From positions 4,425,001-4,489,000 of the forward strand of contig NZ_JACHMN010000002.1 in NCBI RefSeq assembly GCF_014204945.1: a DNA stretch of 64,000 bases, read 5' to 3'. The DNA is from Allocatelliglobosispora scoriae (GTDB taxonomy: Bacteria > Actinomycetota > Actinomycetes > Mycobacteriales > Micromonosporaceae). Below the pieces are notes generated by a model that saw only the letters and a program-made list of their open reading frames with translations, did not search any database and was not told the DNA's origin. Both the position numbers and the translations under genes were made by a program. Shown piece by piece: positions 1 to 8,198 of this stretch (position 1 is its first letter; every line of letters starts with the position of its first letter).

Positions 1-1
1 C

Positions 2-1042
2 GCCGATGACCTCGCCCAGATGGTCGCCGACGGCACCTTCCCGCCGCAGCGCCATGTGGGGGAGACGACGAGCGCCCCCCGCGTCGGCGACGGCCTGGTG
101 CGGCTGGACGGGTCGGGCAAGGTGACCTACGCGTCGCCCAACGCCCAGTCGGCCTTCCGCCGGTTGGGACACGCTTCCCACCTCGTGGGCGAGGACATGG
201 CCGCACTGCTGGGGCGGCTCGCCGACGATCCGCTGGAGGGCTCCGACGCGAGCACCCGCATCCTCGCCTCGCTGCGCGGTGACGCTCCCGCCCGCAAGGA
301 GATCGAGGTGCGCGGCGCGACGATGCTGACCCGGGCGCTGCCGCTGATCCCGGCCGGGGTGCCGATCGGCGCGCTGGTCCTGGTCCGCGACATCACCGAG
401 GTCCGCCGCCGGGACCGCGCGCTGATCACCAAGGACGCGACGATCCGGGAGATCCACCACCGGGTGAAGAACAACCTGCAGACCGTCGCCGCGCTGCTGC
501 GGTTGCAGGCCCGCCGGGTCAACGCGCCCGAGGCGAAGGCCGCGCTCGAGGAGTCGGTCCGCCGGGTCGCGTCCATCGCCCTGGTCCACGAGACGCTCGC
601 CATGTCGGCCGATGAGGCGGTGGAGTTCGACGGGATCGTCGACCGGGTCGCCACGGCGGCCGCGGAGGTCGCGGGCGGCGAGGTGCCGGTGCGGATGCGC
701 CGCGAGGGCACCTTCGGCATCCTGCCCGCGGAGATCGCGACACCGCTGGTGATGGTCCTCAACGAGCTGCTCATCAACGCCGTGGAGCACGCCTTCAACG
801 AGCAGAGCGTGGACGCCGAGGTCGTCGTCTCGGCGCACCGGTTCCGCAAGCAGCTCCAGGTCACCGTCGCCGACAACGGGATCGGGCTGCCGGCCGACTT
901 CAGCCCGACGGCGACGAAGCGGCTGGGGCTGCAGATCATCCGGACGCTCACCACCGGCGAGCTGCGCGGCACCATCGAGATGCGCAACCGGGCCGAGGGC
1001 GGCGCGGAAGCCATCCTCGAAGTCCCCTTGAGCAAGCGTTAG
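2..1042 (+). CDS. Sensor histidine kinase, PdtaS-like (5' partial)
   Basis: C-terminal 346 residues of a sensor histidine kinase. The frame is open to the left edge, so the true start and any N-terminal sensor (GAF in PdtaS-type kinases) lie outside the window. A PAS-like segment is followed by a HisKA_2 dimerisation box with the probable phospho-acceptor His in EIHHRVKNNLQT, then a HATPase_c domain with N box NELLINAVEHAF and G1 box DNGIGLP. Family knowledge: such kinases phosphorylate ANTAR-type RNA-binding response regulators. No membrane segment is visible, so the kinase is probably cytosolic. It converges with the next gene and overlaps it by four bases. Confidence 0.85.
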   Translation, partial: ADDLAQMVADGTFPPQRHVGETTSAPRVGDGLVRLDGSGKVTYASPNAQSAFRRLGHASHLVGEDMAALLGRLADDPLEGSDASTRILASLRGDAPARKEIEVRGATMLTRALPLIPAGVPIGALVLVRDITEVRRRDRALITKDATIREIHHRVKNNLQTVAALLRLQARRVNAPEAKAALEESVRRVASIALVHETLAMSADEAVEFDGIVDRVATAAAEVAGGEVPVRMRREGTFGILPAEIATPLVMVLNELLINAVEHAFNEQSVDAEVVVSAHRFRKQLQVTVADNGIGLPADFSPTATKRLGLQIIRTLTTGELRGTIEMRNRAEGGAEAILEVPLSKR

Positions 1043-2559
1043 TTCTTCTCGAAGAGGATGAGGTAGAGCCACTCCGAGTGCCAGACCTGGACCGGGCGGT
1101 AGCCGAGCATCAGCGCGTTGAGCCGGGTCTCGCTGGTGAAGGGGTCGGAGGTGGCGTTCAGCGCCCGCAGGTACCAGACGTGCTGCGGAGTGCCGAGCCG
1201 CTCGGCGAGCGGGTACTCCGCTGCGGCGAGGGTGCCCCGCGACAGCGCGGTCTCCTTGAGCAGCGGATCCGCCGGTCGGCGAGCGGGGTCGACGTAGTAG
1301 TCGACCGCGCCGCGCAGCGCCCAGCCGTTGTTCTGCGGGTAGATGATCACATCGTCGGTGAGGTTGCGGTCGGCGATCGCCCGGGCCAGGGCACGGTAGT
1401 CGCCGCCCTGGTGGGCACCGGGGATGCGCAGCACGGGCACGAGGGCGATCGCGAACGACGCCAGGACGCTCAGGACCAGTGCGGCCCGTAGCGCGGACCA
1501 CCGGTTCACCCTCGTCCCCAGGACGGTGGCGGCGGCGAGCATCGCCAGCGGCACCACCGTGATCAACGAGTAGCGGGGCACCCAGACGGGGTCGATCAGC
1601 GAGGCGGCGATGAGGATCACGGGTGGCGCGACGGCGACCGCGATGAGCCCGGCGACGATGCGCCGATCGCGGCCGCGGACGGCGATCGCGAGCCCGATGA
1701 TGATGAAGGCGATCCCCACGGTCCTGGTGGTGGCGTTGGGGATGCTGCCCCGCAGTCCGAAGATCCCGGCCGGTGCGTTGAGGACCGTGTCCTCGGTGAG
1801 CGGGGCGATCCAGGCCAGCTGCCCGCCGCGCTGCTGCGTACCGAGCCAGATCAGCGGTGCGCAGACCAGCACCGCGACGCCGGAGGCGATCAGCCAGCGC
1901 CGGATGGCGAGCCGGTTGTCCGGTCGCGCCACGACGACCACCGCGTGCCCCGCCAGGATCGTGAGCGTGAAGAGGTGCGACAGCCCGGCGGCGGCGAGCG
2001 CCACGCCGTAGCAGGCCCAGCGGGCCACGGTCGGCTTCTCGGCGGCGCGGAAGCAGAGCAGCGTGGCGAGCACGGCGAAGCAGAACGCGAAGCCGTAGCT
2101 GCGAGCCTCCTGGGCGAAGACCGACAGGCTCGGCACCGCGCAGAGGATCAGACCGGTGAGCAGCCCGACCGCCGGACCGAAGAGGTGTCGCCCGAGCTCA
2201 CCGGCGAGGCCGACCCCGATCGCCATGGTGATCACCGAGGGCAGCCGCAGCGCGACCTCGGAGTAGCCGAAGAACGAGGTCCAGACGTGCATGACGAGGT
2301 AGTAGGGCGCGATGACGCCGTCGATGTTGCCCGCGAGCTCTAGGATCTGCCCCGGCGTACGCCGAGAGGCGTCGACCGTGGCGAACTCGTCCCAGCCGAT
2401 GGTGCTGTTGCCGAGGTGGTAGCGCCCGATCGCGGCCATCAGGAAGGCGGGGATCAGGGAGGGCGCGAAGCGTTCGGCGATCGCTCGAAGGCGGACCGCG
2501 CCGGGACGTCGGCCGGACGCCACGCTCTCGAAGCTCGGGGGTGCGGTGGAGATGGCCAT
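1039..2559 (-). CDS. GT39-type membrane glycosyltransferase
   Basis: A 506-residue polytopic membrane protein of the GT-C fold. The first extracytoplasmic loop carries the acidic pair expected of polyprenyl-phosphate-sugar dependent mannosyltransferases (GWDEFATVDASRR, near residue 60), followed by about ten hydrophobic helices with short basic loops. The C-terminal 100 residues are soluble. Family knowledge: these enzymes move a sugar from a lipid-linked donor onto protein or lipid on the outer face of the membrane; acceptor and sugar cannot be told from sequence. The chosen ATG has an AGGAGGG about 11 bases upstream. It is followed on the same strand side by another large membrane protein, so the two may serve the same envelope pathway. 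Confidence 0.8.
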   Translation of the reverse strand: MAISTAPPSFESVASGRRPGAVRLRAIAERFAPSLIPAFLMAAIGRYHLGNSTIGWDEFATVDASRRTPGQILELAGNIDGVIAPYYLVMHVWTSFFGYSEVALRLPSVITMAIGVGLAGELGRHLFGPAVGLLTGLILCAVPSLSVFAQEARSYGFAFCFAVLATLLCFRAAEKPTVARWACYGVALAAAGLSHLFTLTILAGHAVVVVARPDNRLAIRRWLIASGVAVLVCAPLIWLGTQQRGGQLAWIAPLTEDTVLNAPAGIFGLRGSIPNATTRTVGIAFIIIGLAIAVRGRDRRIVAGLIAVAVAPPVILIAASLIDPVWVPRYSLITVVPLAMLAAATVLGTRVNRWSALRAALVLSVLASFAIALVPVLRIPGAHQGGDYRALARAIADRNLTDDVIIYPQNNGWALRGAVDYYVDPARRPADPLLKETALSRGTLAAAEYPLAERLGTPQHVWYLRALNATSDPFTSETRLNALMLGYRPVQVWHSEWLYLILFEKN

Positions 2560-2641
2560 CGGCCGGAAACCCTCCTGCGGCGTTACCGGAACACATACGC
2601 AAAAACCACACTAAGAGCTGGTAGACCCCTATGGAGTCGAT

Positions 2642-4465
2642 TCATCGCCCCCGCAGATCCCAGCCTACGATGCCGCCGGAGTGTAGTGGATGGACACCGG
2701 TCAGCGCGGTCAGCAGTGACTCGATCGACGCCAGGTGGGGCATCCGCTCGTCCACGATCAGACAGTGCGCGCCCCAGTAGGCGAGGTCCGCCCGTACCTG
2801 CCCGACGAGCAGAGGCGTGATCGGCTCGACCACCCCGGTCCGGGCGACCCGATCGACGAGCACATCCGTACGCCGGATCGGCTGTCCCCACCGCCCCAGC
2901 CCGTCGGCCGCCCTGGCGATGTAGTAGCCGTTGGGGGAGGCGTACCCGATTCCGGCGGCACCCTGCCAGCGCATCTGCGCCTTCCGCAGCCCGTCGAGCC
3001 GCCCGGCGTAGGCGACGATCGTGCCGCCCGGGTCGGCGCACCGCCGCCAGTCGCCCGACGTGATGAACTCCGGAACCGGTGACACCGCGACAGCCGGCAG
3101 CACGGTAGGCAGGGTCGGCAGCATCGCCGCCGCCAGGGCGGTCGGCCACAGCCAGGCGACCGCCCGCCCCGATCGACGGGGCTTCCTCGCCGCCTGCCAG
3201 CTCGCGGCGATGAGCAAGCCGAGCACCGGGGTGGCGACGAGCGCGAGCCGGGTGGTGATGATGTCGTGCAGCACCGGCAGGTCGCTGAAGACCCGCCACG
3301 GCCCGGGCACCCCGATCGGCTGCTTCGACCACTTCGGCTCGGCGCCGAGCGCGGCGACCAGGAAGATCAGCGCGGTGATCGCGGCGGTACGCAGCCAGAC
3401 CAGCCGCCACAGCCACACCGTCGCGGCGACCCCGGCGACGAGCAGCGGCAGGCCGAAGAAGGTGGTCTGCTCGCTCACGTTCGGCGAGACGGCGGCGGCG
3501 GCACGAGGGCTGCCCGCGAGGGAGTGCGTCGCGTAGGTCAGGTAGGAGCCGAGGTCGGCGGCGAAGATGCCGTTGGGGATGGTGCGGTAGGCGTACGGGC
3601 TGAAGAACTGCAGCCACAGGGGGTAGCCGACGAGGGCCAGTGAGACCGCCGCCGCGATGGCGAGGCTCGCCGCCGCGCCGCCCAGCCGCCTGCGCACCTC
3701 GGCCGGTCGCTGCAGGGCGTAGGCGATGGCGAAGGTGCCGAACGCGAGAACCGTGATCAGCAGGACCTCCTCGCCGAGGAGGATCTGCGCGGCGATCACG
3801 AGGCCCAGCGCCACGCCGGTGCGTCGCGTCCGGCCCGGCTCGCCGAGGCGCAGGCAGAGCGCCACGAGCAGCGGAACGAGGAACTGCGCCGCCATCTGGG
3901 GGTGCCCGATCGACTGGGAGACGATCCCGGGTGCGAAGCCGCAGAAGAGCGCACCGGCGAGCGCCGCGTCCCGGGGCGTGCCGACGACGCGGCGCAGGAA
4001 GGCGTACCAGGCGATCGCCGTGCCCGCGAGGCAGGCGGTGACCGTGACCGCGTAGGAGACGCCGGGGCCGAGCAGGAGCGTGACGGGCGTGAGCGGGATC
4101 GCCAGGAGCAGCAGGGATGTGTTGCCCATCAGGTTGGCGGTGGTGGGGGCGCCGAGCGACGGTGCGAGGAGGGGGTTGTCCAGTCCGACGACGGAGTTGG
4201 CGGCGTGGGTGAACATCCACTCGAAGAGCATCTGGTCGTCGGCGTTGCCCACGAGGGCCCGATGCCCGCCGCCCGCCCACAGCTCACCGAAGACGGCGAC
4301 CGCGCCGAGGATGATCACCAGTACGGCGGCGGCGTCCCGAAATCCTGTCGGGCGCGTTCGTAACCAGTTCACAAACCTGCCCGGCCTGTGAGACCGGCCA
4401 GTGACGGACTCCACTGCGGCCGGGTCACTGATCGAGGTGGACTCGCTGGCCGTCACGCCGGTCAT
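2642..4465 (-). CDS. Large polytopic membrane protein, glycosyltransferase-like
   Basis: About 607 residues, with a roughly 35-residue cytoplasmic leader, some ten to twelve hydrophobic segments and a C-terminal soluble domain of about 130 residues. The first outer loop (GNADDQMLFEWMF) carries paired acids in the place where GT-C transferases hold their catalytic acid, so a lipid-linked sugar transferase role is plausible but unproven. The frame extends 54 codons further upstream, but that stretch is Arg/Cys/His rich and unlike a protein start; MTGVTASES is the more natural beginning. It is transcribed away from the sulfur-assimilation operon and lies 82 bases from the GT39-type gene. Confidence 0.65.
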   Translation of the reverse strand: MTGVTASESTSISDPAAVESVTGRSHRPGRFVNWLRTRPTGFRDAAAVLVIILGAVAVFGELWAGGGHRALVGNADDQMLFEWMFTHAANSVVGLDNPLLAPSLGAPTTANLMGNTSLLLLAIPLTPVTLLLGPGVSYAVTVTACLAGTAIAWYAFLRRVVGTPRDAALAGALFCGFAPGIVSQSIGHPQMAAQFLVPLLVALCLRLGEPGRTRRTGVALGLVIAAQILLGEEVLLITVLAFGTFAIAYALQRPAEVRRRLGGAAASLAIAAAVSLALVGYPLWLQFFSPYAYRTIPNGIFAADLGSYLTYATHSLAGSPRAAAAVSPNVSEQTTFFGLPLLVAGVAATVWLWRLVWLRTAAITALIFLVAALGAEPKWSKQPIGVPGPWRVFSDLPVLHDIITTRLALVATPVLGLLIAASWQAARKPRRSGRAVAWLWPTALAAAMLPTLPTVLPAVAVSPVPEFITSGDWRRCADPGGTIVAYAGRLDGLRKAQMRWQGAAGIGYASPNGYYIARAADGLGRWGQPIRRTDVLVDRVARTGVVEPITPLLVGQVRADLAYWGAHCLIVDERMPHLASIESLLTALTGVHPLHSGGIVGWDLRGR

Positions 4466-4579
4466 TCTAGGGTGGAGATCGATTTCCGACCCCAGGAATC
4501 GAAATTCCCGGTTCCGCTGAATGAGACAGACGCCACGACATCTTGGCCGGGGTTCATGCGACATGGCAGAGTGAACAGC

Positions 4580-4672
4580 ATGACGCCCGCCACGTTCCGC
4601 GCCGTGCCGCTGACAGCTCGTCGGCACGTCGACTACGGACGTGTGCGCAGCGCGATCTGTCCGGCTCGCTGA
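4580..4672 (+). CDS. Putative leader peptide of the sulfur-assimilation operon
   Basis: A 30-codon ORF on the leader strand of the sulfite reductase operon, ending 167 bases before its start codon. Its C-terminal half, RRHVDYGRVRSAICPAR, fits the RHVD-x-x-RV-x-S-x-x-C pattern of actinobacterial putative leader peptides that I know from upstream of sulfur and cysteine genes. A GTG three codons earlier is in frame and could also start it. The single Cys near the end is what a cysteine-sensing ribosome-stalling attenuator would need. The frame and motif are seen directly; the regulatory role is inferred from the family and position. Confidence 0.72.
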   Translation: MTPATFRAVPLTARRHVDYGRVRSAICPAR

Positions 4673-4790
4673 GCGCTGCCCGCCGCTGTGTGATCACAGC
4701 CTTTCTCGGGCGCGCAGACGCGCCGAAGCAATGTTGCTCAGTCGGCTGATGCTGACGTGGCGCGTAAGCGTGTCCCCCCAAACCTAAGCT

Positions 4791-4810
4791 GACCGGCCTC
4801 CCCGCCGGTC
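4791..4810 (+). promoter_or_regulatory. Hairpin in the 5' leader of the sulfite reductase gene
   Basis: A perfect 7-bp stem (gaccggc/gccggtc) with a six-base loop, ending 15 bases before the AGGAGG that serves the sulfite reductase start codon. It lies between the leader ORF and the structural gene, so it could act in attenuation or shield the ribosome-binding site. No U tract follows it, so it is not a classical terminator. Confidence 0.4.
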
Positions 4811-4839
4811 GTGGCAACGGACCCAGGAGGACAGCCGCC

Positions 4840-6528
4840 ATGGCGGTCAGCACCGGAACACCTTCCCCGGCCAAGCCGGTCCGCCGCGCGCGCGGCGAGG
4901 GGCAGTGGGCCCTCGGGCATCGGGAGCCCCTCAATCCCAACGAGCGCAGCAAGAAGGACGACATCGGGCTCAACGTGCGGGCCCGGATCGAAACCATCTA
5001 TGCCAAGGGTGGCTTCGCCTCGATCGACCCCGCCGACCTGCGGGGTCGTTTTCGCTGGTGGGGGCTCTACACGCAGCGCAAGCCCGGGATCGACGGCGGA
5101 CGCACCGCCGTGCTCGAGCCGCACGAGCTCGACGACGAATACTTCATGCTCCGGGTCCGCGTCGACGGCGGCCAGCTCGACCTCCGCCAGCTCCGCGCGA
5201 TCGCCAACGTCTCGATCAAGTACGGGCGGGACACCGCCGACCTGACCGACCGGCAGAACGTGCAGTACCACTGGATCCGCGTCGAGGACATGCCGGCGAT
5301 CTGGGAGGAGATCGAGGGCGTGGGCCTGTCCACCACCGAGGCCTGCGGTGACACCCCCCGCGTCGTCCTCGGCAGCCCGGTGGCGGGCATCAGCACCGAC
5401 GAGGTCCTCGACGGCACCCCGGCGATCCGCGAGATCGTCGACCGGTTCATCGGCGACCCGACCCTCGCCAACCTGCCCCGCAAGTTCAAGTCGGTCGTCT
5501 CCTGGCTACCCGACGTGCCCTATGAGGCCAACGACATCTCCTTCCTCGGCGTGGTCCACCCGGAGCACGGTCCGGGCTTCGACCTCTGGGTCGGCGGCGG
5601 GCTCTCGACCAACCCGATGCTCGCTCAGCGCCTGGGCGCGTGGATCCCGCTCGACGAGATCGCTGACGTCTGGGTCGGTGTCTGCAAGCTCTTCCGCGAC
5701 TACGGCTACCGCCGGCTGCGCTCCCGGGCGCGGCTGAAGTTCCTCGTCGCCGACTGGGGCGTGGAGAAGTTCCGCAGCGTGCTGGAGCAGGAGTTCCTCG
5801 GCCGCGCGCTGCTCGACGGCCCCGCACCCGAGCTGCCCGACCGCCCGATCGACCACATGGGTGTGCACGAGCAGCGCGACGGACTCTTCTACGTCGGTGC
5901 CACCCCGGTCGTCGGCCGGGTCACCGGCACCGCCCTCGCCAAGCTCGCCGACATCGTCGAGGCGCACGGCTCCGACCGGGTACGCCTCACCCCGCACCAG
6001 AAGCTCCTCGTGCTCGACGTCCCCGCCGACCGGGTGGACTCGCTCGTCGTGGCGCTGCGGGAGATCGGGCTGGAGGCGAACCCGAGCCCGATCCGGCGCT
6101 CCACGATGGCCTGCACCGGCATCGAGTACTGCAAGCTCGCCATCGTCGAGACGAAGGCGAAGGCCGCCGAGGTCGTGGCGCACATCGAGGCCACCGGGCT
6201 GGTCGCGCCGATCTCGGTGAACGTCAACGGATGTCCCAACGCCTGTGCGCGTACCCAGATCGCCGACATCGGCCTGAAGGGTCAGCTCGTGCCGGGACCC
6301 GACGGCGAGATGGTCGAGGGCTACCAGATCCACCTCGGCGGCGGCCTGGCCCTCGCCCAGGGTCAGCAGCCCGGCTTCGGCCGCAAGGTCCGCGGCCTGA
6401 AGACGACCGCGCTGGAGCTGCCCGCCTATGTCGAGCGACTGACCAGGGAATATCTCGCCGGGCGCAAGGACGCCGACGAGGCCTTCGCCGAGTGGGTGCT
6501 CCGGGCCGACGAGGAGGTGCTGCGGTGA
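4840..6528 (+). CDS. sir: Ferredoxin-dependent sulfite reductase (NirA/Sir family)
   Basis: A 562-residue nitrite/sulfite reductase with two ferredoxin-like half domains and two siroheme/4Fe-4S domains. The cluster-binding cysteines are visible as C425-x5-C431 (ACTGIEYC) and C465-x3-C469 (GCPNAC). Tyr77 and Cys169 sit 92 residues apart, the same spacing as the Tyr69-Cys161 cross-link of Mycobacterium tuberculosis NirA, which favours sulfite over nitrite as substrate. The role is six-electron reduction of sulfite to sulfide for cysteine synthesis. It is the first structural gene of the operon, has AGGAGG before its ATG, and overlaps the next start codon by four bases (gtga). Confidence 0.93.
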   Translation: MAVSTGTPSPAKPVRRARGEGQWALGHREPLNPNERSKKDDIGLNVRARIETIYAKGGFASIDPADLRGRFRWWGLYTQRKPGIDGGRTAVLEPHELDDEYFMLRVRVDGGQLDLRQLRAIANVSIKYGRDTADLTDRQNVQYHWIRVEDMPAIWEEIEGVGLSTTEACGDTPRVVLGSPVAGISTDEVLDGTPAIREIVDRFIGDPTLANLPRKFKSVVSWLPDVPYEANDISFLGVVHPEHGPGFDLWVGGGLSTNPMLAQRLGAWIPLDEIADVWVGVCKLFRDYGYRRLRSRARLKFLVADWGVEKFRSVLEQEFLGRALLDGPAPELPDRPIDHMGVHEQRDGLFYVGATPVVGRVTGTALAKLADIVEAHGSDRVRLTPHQKLLVLDVPADRVDSLVVALREIGLEANPSPIRRSTMACTGIEYCKLAIVETKAKAAEVVAHIEATGLVAPISVNVNGCPNACARTQIADIGLKGQLVPGPDGEMVEGYQIHLGGGLALAQGQQPGFGRKVRGLKTTALELPAYVERLTREYLAGRKDADEAFAEWVLRADEEVLR

Positions 6529-6689
6529 GCGAGTCGCGCGCGGTGCCGTTCTACTGCCCGTTCTGCGGTGACGAGGACCTTCGCCCGCACGAGGACCACC
6601 ACGGCGAGTGGGAGTGCCGCGCCTGCACGCGCGTCTTCTCTCTGAAAATGATCGGCCTGAGAACCCCTCTCACAGGAGGCCAAGCATGA
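6525..6689 (+). CDS. Zinc-ribbon microprotein between sir and cysH
   Basis: A 54-residue protein with two CxxC knuckles (YCPFCGDE and ECRACTRVF), a treble-clef or zinc-ribbon pattern, with a His/Glu-rich turn between them. The GTG start overlaps the sulfite reductase stop and its own stop overlaps the cysH ATG, so translation is coupled on both sides. A small gene occupies the same slot in Streptomyces sulfate-assimilation operons as I recall them (sir, small ORF, cysH), which argues it is real. The function is unknown; a metal or cluster chaperone for the flanking Fe-S enzymes is only a guess. Confidence 0.75.
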   Translation: MSESRAVPFYCPFCGDEDLRPHEDHHGEWECRACTRVFSLKMIGLRTPLTGGQA

Positions 6690-7393
6690 GCGCGACCACA
6701 CGTTCCGTCGATGAATTGGTCGAGATCTCGATCCGCGCCGGAAAGGCGCTGGAGGGCGCCCCCGCCGAGGAGATCATCGGGTGGGCCGCCGAGACCTTCG
6801 GCTCCCGCTTCGCCGTCACCAGCTCCATGGCCGACGCCGTCGTCGCGCACATCGCCTCCCGGGTCGTCCCCGGCATCGAAGTCATCTTCCTCGACACCGG
6901 GCTGCACTTCGGCGAGACGCTGCGGGTGCGGGACACGGTGGCCCGGACGATCCCCGTCACCGTCATCTCCGTGAAGCCCGCGATCACGGTCGCCGAGCAG
7001 GACGAGCAGTACGGTCCCCGCCTCTATGCCCGCGACCCCGACCAGTGCTGCGCCATCCGCAAGGTGGAGCCGCTGGAGCGGGCGCTCGCCGGCTACGAGG
7101 CCTGGGGTGCGGGCCTGCGCCGCGACGAGTCGCCGACCCGCGCCCGGACGCCCGTCGTGCACTTCGAGTACGCCCGCAACAAGGTCAAGGTCAACCCGAT
7201 CGCGACCTGGAACCAGGACGATGTCGACAGCTACATCGCGCGCTACGACATCCCGGTCAACCAGCTCCTCAAGCAGGGCTACGGCTCGGTCGGCTGCTGG
7301 CCGTGCACCCGGCGGACCGAGGCGGGAGAGGATGCCCGCGCCGGTCGCTGGGCGATGTTCGACAAGACCGAATGCGGTCTGCATGCTGCCTGA
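6686..7393 (+). CDS. cysH: Adenylyl-sulfate (APS) reductase, thioredoxin dependent
   Basis: 235 residues of the PAPS/APS reductase family with a PP-loop nucleotide-binding fold (VTSSMADAVVAH replaces the SGG-type loop). Cys121-Cys122, Cys204 and Cys207 form the CC...CxxC set that binds a 4Fe-4S cluster, and Cys230 in ECGLH is the catalytic thiol. The four cluster cysteines point to the 5'-adenylylsulfate-using class rather than the cluster-free PAPS class. The enzyme makes sulfite, the substrate of the upstream sulfite reductase. The chosen ATG has AGGAGG eight bases upstream and overlaps the previous stop; an earlier in-frame start would run through the zinc-ribbon gene. Confidence 0.93.
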   Translation: MSATTRSVDELVEISIRAGKALEGAPAEEIIGWAAETFGSRFAVTSSMADAVVAHIASRVVPGIEVIFLDTGLHFGETLRVRDTVARTIPVTVISVKPAITVAEQDEQYGPRLYARDPDQCCAIRKVEPLERALAGYEAWGAGLRRDESPTRARTPVVHFEYARNKVKVNPIATWNQDDVDSYIARYDIPVNQLLKQGYGSVGCWPCTRRTEAGEDARAGRWAMFDKTECGLHAA

Positions 7394-8111
7394 GTCGCCC
7401 CCGGTCGTCCTCGCCGCCCACGGATCACGCGATCCGGCGGCGGCGGCGACGACCAGGGCGCTCGCCCGCGTCGTCGCCGCGCTGCGGCCCGGTCTCGACG
7501 TGCGCGTCTGCTTCCTGGAGCTGGCACCACCCCGGCCCGCCGAGGTGCTGAGCGCCCTCGCGGACGCGGGTGGACCCGCTCCCGTCGTCGTGCCGCTGCT
7601 GCTGACGAAGGCGTTTCACGGCCGGGTCGACCTGCCGGCGCAGGTCGCCGACTTCGACGTCACGATCACCGACACCCTCGGCGAGCCGAGCGAACCGCTG
7701 CTGCGGGCACTGAGCCGGCGGCTCGTCGCCGCCACCGACTCCTTCGACGCGGTGGTCCTCGCCGCGGCCGGAACCCGGGTCGTCGAGGCGCGCGGCACCG
7801 TCACCGATGTCGCGGCTGCGCTCGCGCTGCGCTCGGGCTGCCCCGTCGAGGTGGCGTGGGCGAGCGCGGCCGGGCCGACGGGCGCGGAGGCGGTCGCCGC
7901 GCTGCGCGACCGTGGCGCGCGCCGGGTGGCGGTCTCCGCCTACTTCCTCGCTCAGGGACGCCTCTACGACACGGTCGTCGCGAGCGCGCTCGCCGGTGGG
8001 GCGATCGGTGTCGCCGAACCACTGGGTGCGTCCTGGGATCTCGCCCGCCTCATCCTGGCCCGCGTCGACGCCGCCACCCAGGCCCGCGTCGCGCAGCTCG
8101 CCGCGGCGTAG
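7383..8111 (+). CDS. Sirohydrochlorin chelatase (CbiX/SirB-like)
   Basis: 242 residues with the N-terminal AAHGSRDP motif typical of sirohydrochlorin chelatases and a second, degenerate half. Family knowledge: these enzymes insert Fe2+ (or Co2+) into sirohydrochlorin. The place directly behind sulfite reductase and APS reductase supports ferrochelation to make siroheme for the reductase. The start overlaps the cysH end by 11 bases, indicating coupled translation. It is the last gene of the operon, and a strong stem-loop follows. Sulfate adenylyltransferase and cysteine synthase genes are not in this window. Confidence 0.85.
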   Translation: MLPESPPVVLAAHGSRDPAAAATTRALARVVAALRPGLDVRVCFLELAPPRPAEVLSALADAGGPAPVVVPLLLTKAFHGRVDLPAQVADFDVTITDTLGEPSEPLLRALSRRLVAATDSFDAVVLAAAGTRVVEARGTVTDVAAALALRSGCPVEVAWASAAGPTGAEAVAALRDRGARRVAVSAYFLAQGRLYDTVVASALAGGAIGVAEPLGASWDLARLILARVDAATQARVAQLAAA

Positions 8112-8126
8112 CCGGAAGAATCGCCA

Positions 8127-8143
8127 CAACTCTTCAAGAGTTG
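8127..8143. repeat. Family A palindromic repeat, single core
   Basis: The 17-base palindrome caactcttcaagagttg followed by gtccta. The same core recurs at five other intergenic loci in this window (see 38082, 47444, 56540 and 57920). Here only a half unit is present, directly after the sirohydrochlorin chelatase stop and before the shared terminator. Confidence 0.8.
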
Positions 8144-8154
8144 GTCCTAAAGAA

Positions 8155-8190
8155 GCCGGAGCCCCCGAGGAACGCCTCGGGGGCTCCGGC
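8155..8190. terminator. Bidirectional terminator between chelatase and malic enzyme genes
   Basis: A perfect 16-bp GC-rich stem (gccggagcccccgagg and its complement) with the tetraloop aacg, between two convergent genes. There is no T tract on either side, as is common for actinobacterial terminators. Confidence 0.8.
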
Positions 8191-8198
8191 TTGCTGCC

